From the NCBI GenBank assembly GCA_014695295.1, contig JACJNY010000036.1:1-64000 (forward strand): a stretch of 64,000 bases of DNA, read 5' to 3'. Both the position numbers and the translations under genes were made by a program. Below are positions 8,574-17,000 of this stretch, in pieces (position 1 is the first letter of the stretch; the number at the start of each line of letters is the position of its first letter). The notes below the pieces were generated by a model, which saw only the letters and a list, made by a program, of their open reading frames with translations, made no database searches and was not told the DNA's origin. The DNA is from Microcoleus sp. FACHB-61. GTDB lineage: Bacteria > Cyanobacteriota > Cyanobacteriia > Cyanobacteriales > Microcoleaceae.

Positions 8574-8705
8574 ACCTCCAGTCTGCATATCAACGCTAGG
8601 TTTTCGACCACCTGTTTTTGGAGCAGGGATTAGTTGTGATAATACTTCCCATTGCTCACAAGTCAGGTTGTTTAGTACGATGGATTCATGGCTCTGGTAA
8701 CTCTG
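8574..8705 (-). pseudogene. N-terminal fragment of an IS5-type (DUF4096) transposase
   Basis: The minus strand reads IVLNNLTCEQWEVLSQL followed by IPAPKTGGRKPSVDM, which matches the beginning of IS5/IS1031-group transposases (LTxEQWxxLxPLIPxxKxGGRxRxxDM). After SVDM the reading frame leaves the family pattern (QTGGLKPT) and runs straight into the TIR at 8567, so all of the catalytic DDE domain is missing. There is a stop just upstream and no clear start codon. It is a decayed remnant inside the cassette, evidence that the element descends from an IS5-like transposon. Confidence 0.7.
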
Positions 8706-8788
8706 TCATACTGAAGTGTTATTTGTAATGGTAGGATAACCGTTACATAAGCTTTTTTACTTTTGAGACATCCACTAAGCAGGTTCCT

Positions 8789-9130
8789 ATGGAAATACCA
8801 AAAACAATTACTCTCAGAGTTGGCGACATGAACACCGTGAGATTACCAGGACTAGGAACGGCCGGTTATGCCTGGACTCACGAGGTTATTGAAAACAGTG
8901 CTTTAATCGAGGTGTCCACTGGGCGAGGGGCGCTTCCAGAAACTGCAGGCGGGAGCCCAAAACCTGGTGAGGCTGTCCTGCCAATTATGGGTGCTAGTGT
9001 AGATGAGCTAATCTATATTCGAGCTCTAAGAGCAGGACGCTCTAGAATTCGCCTCACTCAAAGGGGACCTGGGAAATCTGACCAACCACCATCCAAGGAA
9101 CACATTCTTGAGGTTGATATTAGAAACTAA
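8789..9130 (+). CDS. Chagasin-family (I42) cysteine-protease inhibitor-like protein
   Basis: A 113-residue all-beta protein. It has MEIPKTITLRVGDMNTVRLP, then GLGTAGYAWT, which corresponds to the NPTTGYxW loop of inhibitor family I42, and later a segment YIRALRAGRSRIRLTQRGP corresponding to the R-x-x-W/G loop and final strands. Known I42 proteins block papain-like cysteine peptidases by inserting three loops into the active site. No signal peptide is visible, so it would act in the cytosol. The gene is cargo inside the TIR-flanked cassette 8311-9514. Substitutions in the first loop (GTAGYAWT instead of NPTTGYxW) leave inhibitory activity uncertain. Confidence 0.75.
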   Translation: MEIPKTITLRVGDMNTVRLPGLGTAGYAWTHEVIENSALIEVSTGRGALPETAGGSPKPGEAVLPIMGASVDELIYIRALRAGRSRIRLTQRGPGKSDQPPSKEHILEVDIRN

Positions 9131-9160
9131 ATTTAGAATATTTATCGCTCATAACTTCAT

Positions 9161-9355
9161 TTAACGAACTGAACGCTCAACTGCAAGCTTCCTTTGCTCG
9201 CTGGGTAGCTCAACAAACTTCTCTCTTTCTACTCTCCGATTAGGTCGAGTGATAGATAAACTCGATCTCAGAATCGTCTGAGCCACTTTTCCTTTCATAA
9301 TTGACATCAGTGCTGCAACTTTTTCAGGCAGTTCTTGTTTGTTGTATCTGTGCAT
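9161..9355 (-). CDS. Small hypothetical protein in the cassette
   Basis: A 64-residue frame from ATG 9355 (MHRYNKQELPEKVAALMSIM), basic and mostly helical, with KGKVAQTILRSSL in the middle and a charged end (FVELPSEQRKLAVERSVR). I do not recognise it. It converges on the I42-like inhibitor gene with about 30 bp between the stops. The ATG has no good ribosome binding site. It could be a second cargo gene, a regulator fragment, or not a gene. It lies within the TIR-bounded element. Confidence 0.35.
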   Translation of the reverse strand: MHRYNKQELPEKVAALMSIMKGKVAQTILRSSLSITRPNRRVEREKFVELPSEQRKLAVERSVR

Positions 9356-9520
9356 TTTCAATTAAAAATAATTAATGATAATGACAGCGCACTCTCTCCT
9401 AACTACCTTTCTGACTTAAGTATTATTGCTTAAGTAAATGGCGAGTTGCTCAGCTAATCCACCGCTTTGGTAGCCACAGCCATCCTTGTGACAGTTGTGG
9501 GTGCGGAATGTGGGTTTGAT

Positions 9521-9892
9521 CGCAGTCAACAGTCAACAGTCAACAGTCAACAATCACGGATGGTGCAACCGGAATTGAGAGAATTCATCTGCGTTAATCT
9601 GTGTTTATCTGCCCTCATCTGCGGTTAAAAAAAGAGAATGTAAACCGCAGATGACAATGGATTGACGCGGATTCACGCAGAGGTCGAGAATAGGGGGAAT
9701 AATTCCGATTCTAACAGATTTGATATGATTTCTAGTTGCACAAAGTTTGCTTCTGGCGCTCACACTTTTTTTACATCCTCACTACAAACATAATCAAGGT
9801 GATATTACCGGATATGAGATTGCCCACTTCTTCATCACTAATAATAATTTCCCCGATCGAACCCGATTTCGACGCACAATAACCCGGGTAAA
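9521..9892. other. Repeat-rich spacer between the cassette and the NRPS locus
   Basis: Contains a tandem of the 7-mer CAGTCAA (about 9524-9555) and a long imperfect inverted pair: ATCTGCGTTAATCTGTG to CATCTGCGGTTA (about 9587-9627) against TAAACCGCAGATGACA to TTCACGCAGAG (about 9641-9683). Position 9724-9746 matches a sequence upstream of the first NRPS gene (25770-25792). No gene is supported; a 62-codon plus frame starting at 9747 lacks motifs. Confidence 0.65.
9724..9746 (+). repeat. Left copy of a 23-bp direct repeat flanking the NRPS locus
   Basis: TATGATTTCTAGTTGCACAAAGT-type sequence; 22 of 23 positions equal the copy at 25770-25792 in the same orientation. The two copies stand outside the last and first NRPS genes. 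It might be a dispersed promoter-like repeat or a footprint of how the locus was acquired. Confidence 0.6.
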
Positions 9893-12800
9893 TCAATCAC
9901 TTAATTCCCGATCCAAGCAATGCTTTAGCTGTTGAGCCAGCACTTCAACGTTGGGCTTTCTCAACATAGTAAGGTGATTCCCAGGAACTCTAATCACCTC
10001 TACTTTTTCCGTCGTTAATTCGCTCCAGCCAAGAGTCGGATCTTGATGACTCATGCTTAGCTGTTCCCTCGATCTAAACAGAGTAATTCGCTGCGGATAA
10101 ATTTTTGGTACATAGCTGAGAGTTGCTTGACTGTTAGCCTGAAATACAGTAAACATCGAGGGAATTGCCAGCTCGCGCCAGCTCCTTTCTTTTGACTCCT
10201 GAGATAGGATGCTAACCATAACGGCCTGTTTCCAATTCCAGCGATGCCAAAAATTAGCTACTAGATTAAGCATCTTATTTAATTTCGGAAATCGCGCAGC
10301 AATACCGCCACTTTGAACATTTTCCGCAGCAGCCACCAAGCGAAAATAATCTACTACAAAAGGCCAGATAGAGCGCGAAACAGTAGTCAGAAGAAACTTG
10401 CAACCATCCCACAAAGAAGGTTTGTTAGCAGACACCGGCGCTAAATTATCCAGCACAGCAAGTAAAGCCACTTCATCCCCCGCTGCGAGCAACTGTTGAG
10501 CCATCTCAAAAGCAACCAAACCTCCAAAAGACCAGCCTCCTAAAAAATAAGGCCCTTTTGGTTGAACGGTACGCAAGGCTGCGATGTAGTCAGTCGCCAT
10601 GTCTTCAATGCTAGTTAGCGGAGAACTTTCGCCGTCAATACCCTTTGGTTGCAGCCCGTAAAACGGTTGATTTTCTCCTAGCTGAAACGCCAACTCGACA
10701 TAAGGAAATACCACGCCAAAGATGGGATGGACGCAGAAGAAAGGGGGATTTTTACCGCGAGGCTTAATTGCAACTAAAGGCGACCATTCCAGAGAATTTG
10801 TTTCTGAAGATAGCGAATCGGCTAAACCTTCAATTGTGGGATTTAAAAAAAGAGCAGACAGCGGTAATTCGCGCTCAAATTGCTGGTTAATCTCATTGAT
10901 GAGGCGGATTGCCAGCAGGGAATCTCCACCCAAATCGAAGAAGTTATCGCCAATGCCAACGCACTCTGCGTTGAGGATTTCGGCCCAAATTTGGGCGAGG
11001 GTTGACTCGGTTGGTGTGCGAGGTGCAATGCAGCTTTTATCTATTGAATTGCTAGTTAGAGTTCCCGGTGCAGGTAGGCGCTGGCGGTCGATTTTACGAT
11101 TGGGAGTTAGGGGCAGAAAATCCATCGCCACAAAAGCACTGGGAATCATGTAATTGGGCAGTTGTTGTTTGAGGAAATTGCGTAGTTCCCCGGGATTAAG
11201 CGTCTGATTGTGATTGGGGACGACATAAGCAACTAGGCGTTTTTTGCCCGATAAATCATCCACAGCAACCGCCGCTGTTTCTTTGACTGCTGGATGCTGA
11301 ACCAGCAGCGCTTCAATTTCTCCCAATTCTATTCGATAACCGCGAATTTTTACCTGTTCGTCAGTGCGGCCTAAAAACTCAATATTGCCGTCGGGAAAAT
11401 AGCGAGCTAAGTCACCAGTTTTATAAATTCGTTCTCCTGCTTTCTGGCTAAACGGATTAGCAATAAATCGCTGGGCGGTTAATTCGGGGCGGTTCAGGTA
11501 GCCTCGCGCCAATCCGCTGCCGCCGATGTACAATTCACCGGGAATTCCAACGGGTACAGGCTGTAAGTTTTCATCTAAAATATAGAGTTGAGTGTTGGCA
11601 ATTGGGCGGCCTATGGGCGGTTTTTTGCGTGAAGCGAAGCTATCCCGCAGGGAATCGCCAATTTCGGCCAAACTTGACCAGACTGTCGCTTCTGTAGGGC
11701 CGTAAGCGTTAAAAAACCTGCGCCCAGAAGCCCAGCGTTTAACAATATCCGGGGAACAAGATTCGCCAGCACAGATGATTGTTTGCAGTGCGGGAAGTTC
11801 GGCGTTTGGAAGGACAGCTAGCAGTGAGGGCGGGAGGGTAGCGTGGGTAATAGCATTGTCCTGCAAAAATTGGATTAATGTTTGTCCGGGCAACAAAGAT
11901 TCTTTCTTGGCACAGTAAAGTGTTGCTCCGGTTCCCAAGGCCATGACAATCTCAAAGATTGAGGCATCAAAACTCAGGGAGGCGAATTGCAAAATGCGGT
12001 GATTTGAGTTTAAGTTAAAAGCTTCTATTTGAGCTAGGGCTAAGTTGTAGAGTCCCCGATGTTCGATTAAAACGCCTTTGGGTTTTCCGGTTGAACCAGA
12101 TGTGTAAATGACGTAGGCTAGGTTTTCTGGTAGGATATTTGTAGTTGGGTTTTCTGGGCTTTTTCGGGCGATAATTTCTCTGTCGGAGTCCAAACACACT
12201 ACTGAAAAAACTCCGTAATTTTCCGGCTGCGTCAAGTTTTTTGCTAAGTGCTGCTGAGTTACCAAAATCGACACCTGAGCATCTTCTAACATGAAGTTAA
12301 GGCGCTCTTGAGGATAAGTTGGATCTAAAGGCAGGTAGGCTGCGCCTGCTTTGATAATGCCTAGCAATCCGACGATCGCATCTAAGGAACGTTCTACACA
12401 AAGGCCCACTAAAACTTCTGGTGCTGCTCCCAATTGCTGCAAGTAACTTGCAAGTTGGTTGGCTCGGCTGTTGAGTTGGCGGTAGTTTAACTGCTGGTTT
12501 TCAAAGACGGCGGCGACAGCCTCGGGCGATCGCGCGACTCGATCTTCAAATAGCTGATGGAAACACTGGTTTTGCGGATAATCTCTCTGAGTGTCATTCC
12601 AATGGATTAATAATTGCCGGTATTCTGGCGCTGTCAGCAAAGCCAAGTCGCAGAGGTGCTGTTTGGGATTGGCAACAATGGCTTCAAGCAGCGTTTGGAA
12701 ATGTCCCGCCATGCGCGCAATTGTGGCGCTATCAAATAAATCTGTGCTGTAGACAAATTGCCCTTGAATACTTCCTGCATCTTCCCACAAGTGGCACTCT

Positions 12801-13966
12801 AAATCGAGCTTGGCGGTTCCCGCATCAAAGTCGATCGCCTCGAAAGCGATTCCCGGCAATTCTAGCGCTGCTACAGGAGTGTTTTGCAGGCTAAAACTAA
12901 CTTGAAATAGGGGGTTGCGGCTCAACTCGCGATCGGGGTGCATTTCCTCAACCAACTTCTCGAAGGGCAAATCTTGGTGAGCGTAGGCTGCCATTGCGAC
13001 GTTTTTCACCCGATGCAATAGTTCCCGAAAAGTTGGGTTTCCTGATAAATCTGCACGCAGCACTAAACTGTTGACAAAAAAACCGATTAATGCTTCTATT
13101 TCGCTCAGGTTGCGATTGGCGATCGGCGTTCCTACTGCAATATCTACTTGTCCTGTATAGCGGTACAGCAAAGTTTGAAAAGCGGCTAGTAGAGTGATAA
13201 ATAAAGTCGCGCTTTCTTGCTGGCTCAATGACTTTAGCGCCTCGCTCAAAGCAGGTGATAGTGTTATAAATTGTTTAGCGCCGCGATAGGATGGAACGGC
13301 TGGTCTTTGCCTGTCTGTTGGTAGATTGAGTGCGGTAATTCCGTTTAACTGCTGCCGCCAATAAGCTAACTGGGTTTCTAATACTTCGCCCTGCAACCAT
13401 TGGTGCTGCCATTCTGCAAAGTCGGCGTACTGCACGGGCAGTGCTGGTAAGTGCGATCGCTCATTTTTTACAAATGCTGTGTAGAGCGTTCCTAGCTCTC
13501 GAATTAGCACTCCAATCGACCAACCATCAGCCACAATATGATGTAAATTCAGCAACAATATATGTTCTGTTTCACTCAGTTGTAACAGCGTTACTTTGAA
13601 TAACGGCCCGGCGGCTAAATCGAAAGGGCATTGCGCTGCATCGGTTGCGAGTTGCAGCGCTGCGGTTTCCTGCTGATTTGGCGAGAGATTTTGTAAGTCG
13701 ATTGTGGGGAGGGATACGGTTAAAATGGGAGCAATAATTTGTACGAGTTCCCCTTCCAAAAGCGTAAAAGTGGTGCGTAAAGTTTCGTGCCGCTGCACAA
13801 TTTCGTTGAAGGTTTGCTCTAAGGATCTGAAGTTGAGGGAACCTGTTAAGCGGAGTGCTGCTGAGACATTGTAGAAAGGATTGCCCGGTGCTAATTGATT
13901 GAGGAACCAAAGCCGCTGCTGGGCAAAGGATGCCGGGAAGACGAAAACTTCTGTTTCTTGCTGCAT
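9893..13966 (-). CDS. NRPS termination module C-A-PCP-TE
   Basis: 1357 residues. The condensation domain has HHIVADG at 142-148 and the LCL-like start SFAQQRLWFLNQL. The adenylation domain carries A3 (YTSGSTGKPKG, 621-631), A5 NAYGPTE, A7 YKTGDLARY and A8 GRTDEQVKIRGYRIELGE. The carrier domain has the phosphopantetheine Ser at about 1016 (LGGDSLL). The type-I thioesterase has GWSFGG (Ser1146), a likely Asp1173 and His1331. My aligned specificity code is DAFTIAAVWK, closest to the Phe code DAWTIAAICK, so an aromatic or large hydrophobic residue is a tentative call. Residues about 769-782 (GDSLRDSFASRKK) are an insertion encoded by a dispersed repeat. It releases the peptide as an acid or macrocycle. 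The gene lies 38 bp after the upstream NRPS gene. Confidence 0.93.
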   Translation of the reverse strand: MQQETEVFVFPASFAQQRLWFLNQLAPGNPFYNVSAALRLTGSLNFRSLEQTFNEIVQRHETLRTTFTLLEGELVQIIAPILTVSLPTIDLQNLSPNQQETAALQLATDAAQCPFDLAAGPLFKVTLLQLSETEHILLLNLHHIVADGWSIGVLIRELGTLYTAFVKNERSHLPALPVQYADFAEWQHQWLQGEVLETQLAYWRQQLNGITALNLPTDRQRPAVPSYRGAKQFITLSPALSEALKSLSQQESATLFITLLAAFQTLLYRYTGQVDIAVGTPIANRNLSEIEALIGFFVNSLVLRADLSGNPTFRELLHRVKNVAMAAYAHQDLPFEKLVEEMHPDRELSRNPLFQVSFSLQNTPVAALELPGIAFEAIDFDAGTAKLDLECHLWEDAGSIQGQFVYSTDLFDSATIARMAGHFQTLLEAIVANPKQHLCDLALLTAPEYRQLLIHWNDTQRDYPQNQCFHQLFEDRVARSPEAVAAVFENQQLNYRQLNSRANQLASYLQQLGAAPEVLVGLCVERSLDAIVGLLGIIKAGAAYLPLDPTYPQERLNFMLEDAQVSILVTQQHLAKNLTQPENYGVFSVVCLDSDREIIARKSPENPTTNILPENLAYVIYTSGSTGKPKGVLIEHRGLYNLALAQIEAFNLNSNHRILQFASLSFDASIFEIVMALGTGATLYCAKKESLLPGQTLIQFLQDNAITHATLPPSLLAVLPNAELPALQTIICAGESCSPDIVKRWASGRRFFNAYGPTEATVWSSLAEIGDSLRDSFASRKKPPIGRPIANTQLYILDENLQPVPVGIPGELYIGGSGLARGYLNRPELTAQRFIANPFSQKAGERIYKTGDLARYFPDGNIEFLGRTDEQVKIRGYRIELGEIEALLVQHPAVKETAAVAVDDLSGKKRLVAYVVPNHNQTLNPGELRNFLKQQLPNYMIPSAFVAMDFLPLTPNRKIDRQRLPAPGTLTSNSIDKSCIAPRTPTESTLAQIWAEILNAECVGIGDNFFDLGGDSLLAIRLINEINQQFERELPLSALFLNPTIEGLADSLSSETNSLEWSPLVAIKPRGKNPPFFCVHPIFGVVFPYVELAFQLGENQPFYGLQPKGIDGESSPLTSIEDMATDYIAALRTVQPKGPYFLGGWSFGGLVAFEMAQQLLAAGDEVALLAVLDNLAPVSANKPSLWDGCKFLLTTVSRSIWPFVVDYFRLVAAAENVQSGGIAARFPKLNKMLNLVANFWHRWNWKQAVMVSILSQESKERSWRELAIPSMFTVFQANSQATLSYVPKIYPQRITLFRSREQLSMSHQDPTLGWSELTTEKVEVIRVPGNHLTMLRKPNVEVLAQQLKHCLDRELSD
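11626..11660 (-). repeat. Dispersed repeat embedded in frame in an NRPS A domain
   Basis: GCGTGAAGCGAAGCTATCCC and the following AGGGAATCGC (plus-strand reading) recur at 25804-25835 (inverted), 28513-28545 and 39198-39225. Here the repeat falls inside the adenylation domain between motifs A5 and A6 and is translated as GDSLRDSFASR. The two sister NRPS proteins lack these residues. Confidence 0.8.
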
Positions 13967-14004
13967 ATTTATCGAAAGTGTACCCTGTTTAACAGCGCTC
14001 CTTT

Positions 14005-17000
14005 TTATTTACTTTCTTGATTAAAAGATGATAGCTTCATCCGCCGACTGTCCCGAGAAATCGCCACTAAAGCAGGAGCTTTAATATTAGCATCGCTCTC
14101 TTTTAAATTCTCCACAATCTTAGATAATTCTGCAATTGTCGGTGCTTCAAAAACGCGACGCAAAGGCAACTCTACCCCGAAAGCATCTCGCACTCTAGAA
14201 ACAAGCTGAGTCGCCAGCAGCGAATGGCCTCCCAATTCAAAGAAATTGTCGCGGATACCCACTCGCTTTATCCCCAAAACCTCAGCCCAAATTTTCACTA
14301 AAACTTCCTCAATAGAAGTATGAGGCGCAACATAACCGCCAGCCCATTCTAACTTAATCGGCTCCGGTGCAGGCAAAGCGAGGCGATCGACCTTTCCGTT
14401 AGCCGTCACCGGTAGCGACTCCAGCACCACAAAAGCCGACGGAACCATATATTCCGGCAGTTTTTCTGCTAGATAAGCCTGCAACTGCGGCACTAATTTA
14501 CGCGCTGCTTTAGCTTGTAAGGGATTGTTAGCATAAGAGCGCCAAGGACGCAAGTTATCGCTTCTGGTTTCTGGCACAAAATCTCTAGTTTCGCCCCGTG
14601 CAAACACTACATCGTAGCGCCCTTGACTGTCGGAATTAGACCAACTAATATTAACATTATACGGAACTTCCAAAGCATACCAAGCTTCGGGATCGACTCC
14701 TAAATCCTCGACTTTTTCCACGGCTTTTTGCAACTGACCTGCTGTTGGAAATTTATCGACAACAGACAGCAACTCTGCCGCCTTAACTGCTGCCGTTACC
14801 CGCGCATTAGGCACATTAGCAATTCTTAAAACATCGAGTTGATTTTCCAATAATATTTGTTGCACCTTGGTAACAGTCAGATTCTGATTCTCAGCCGACC
14901 AATCCAGCCGTTTCGATCCCCCTAACTCCCCTTGTGCCGGGGAGTGGGGGGGATCTGTTTTCGACGAAATATGCAGAATAGCATTGTACCGAAAATCTGT
15001 TAACTCATTGTGATAATTACCGCGAATTAATTGAATTTCTACGCCGCCAATCTGCGGAAAGCGGTGCTTTAATGCGCTAAAAAACTCTGGTTCAATAACT
15101 AACTCTGTTTCTTGAAAAATTTGCATTTGTACTCGCTGCTGCAACTGTTCGCCCGCGAGAGAAGGTTCGGCTTGATACAGTTGTACCGAAGCGTGAAAAG
15201 CTGCCAGCAACGGCAAGCTGCGGACATCTCCGATGAATATAAACCCGCCGGGAGCAGTTGCTTTCACCGCACCTTCTAGCACCTGCACGAGATAGTCGAT
15301 AGTCGGGAAATATTGCACGACAGAGTTGAGAATTACGGCGTCAAAAGCTGCTGTCTCTACTCCTTCAAAGTCTGTCGCCATTTTCTGAAGGAGCGTTACA
15401 TTAGCTAACTGTTGATTTGCCAAGTGCTGCCGAATATAGTTGAGCGAAATAGGTGAAAAGTCTGTTCCGCAATATTGAGTGCAGCGAGAGGCAATTTGGA
15501 ACAGCAGCAAACCTGTGCCGCAGCCAATTTCTAACACTCGGCTAGGCTGCAAAGCTAAAATTTGGGCGGCTTGATTGTTCGCCCAGTCGCGCATCTGTTC
15601 TGCTGGGATTGGCTGATTAGTATAACTGCTATTCCAGCCGACAATATTAAATGTTGGATCGGACTCAACAGCAGGTTGATTGTAAGTTTCATTGTAGAGC
15701 ATTTGCCACTGCAAAACCTGTTCGTCCTGCAATTGCATTATTTGGTTTTTTTCGCTGGCACTGCTATATTCTGGATTCAGGGCAATATAAGCTACTAAAC
15801 GTTTATCTCCCTGTCCATCTTCCGAAGCTATTGCTACAGTTTGCTGCACCGCCGGATGTTGAGTTAATACTGTCTCGATTTCTCCTAATTCGATGCGGAA
15901 ACCGCGAATTTTTACTTGTTCGTCAATGCGTCCTAAAAATTCAAGGTTGCGATCGGCTCTGTAGCGCACTAAGTCGCCGGTTTTGTAAATTCGCTCTCCT
16001 GAATTTGGTTGAAAAGGATTGACAATAAATCGTTCTGCGGTTAAATCTGGGCGGTTGAGGTAGCCGCGAGCGAGTCCATTTCCGCCGATGTACAATTCGC
16101 CAACAACGCCGATCGCCACTGGCTGCAAATATTTGTCTAATATGTAGATTTGAGTGTTAGCAATGGGGCGGCCAATTGTCGGGGCGATGTCTGTTTGCTC
16201 TGTTACAGGAATATAACCGGAAGTTGTGACGACGGTGTTTTCGGTTGGGCCGTAATTATTTACTAGCTTAAATGGATGGGATTTTAAAGGATGTTGTTGC
16301 AGTTTTTCGCCACCTGCGAGCAAGATTCGCAACGATGTTGTTTGAGGCCAATCTAATAGCAAAAGTTTCTCGGCTAAAGGTGTTGGCAAAAAGCTAATTG
16401 TGATGGCTTTTGATACTAACCAGTTTTGCAGTTTTTCAGGATCTCGCCTGATGTCATCTTCTGGAAAGTAGATGCTAGCTCCCGCGGCGAGATAAGGCCA
16501 AATTTCCCACCCGCAAGCATCAAAGCCGATCGCTGCAATTTGCGTTGCTCGATCGCCCGCTGACACCCCAAACTCTCTTTGATGCCAAAAAACGAGATTT
16601 AACAAGCTCCCGTGCTCAATTTCAACTCCTTTCGGCTTTCCCGTGGAGCCCGAGGTGTAAATCGCGTAAACCAGATTTTCGGCTGTGACTGCGCTGGTGG
16701 GATTGTCGGCGATTTCTTGGGAAATCATCTCCCAGTCTGTGTCTAAACAAACTATCTGTAAATTGGGCGAGCGCAAATTCTCTACCCATTGCTGCTGAGT
16801 TAACACAACAGATAATTGAGCATCTTTTACCATAAAGCTCGATCGCTCAGCAGGATAGCTCGGATCTAAAATTAAGTAAGCTCCTCCCGCTTTCAGGATA
16901 CCCAACATCCCCACAATCAGATCGAGCGATCGCCCGCAGCAAAGCCCGACTAAAACTTCCGCCCCAACCCCAATTTTTTGCAAATAACGTGCTACTTGGT

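Larger units (their letters stand above)
8311..9514. mobile_element. 1.2-kb mobile cassette with TIRs and a 6-bp target duplication
   Basis: The left end (8311-8338 or so) and right end (9488-9514) are inverted copies of a 27-bp sequence beginning CCCACATTCCGCACCC, with one mismatch. Directly outside both ends stands the same hexamer TTTGAT (8305-8310 and 9515-9520), as expected for a target-site duplication. Inside are an N-terminal stub of an IS5-type transposase, a chagasin-like inhibitor gene (8789-9130) and a small minus-strand frame (9161-9355), plus a third internal TIR copy (8536-8567). With no complete transposase, it is a non-autonomous, cargo-bearing element needing a transposase in trans (inference). 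Confidence 0.75.
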
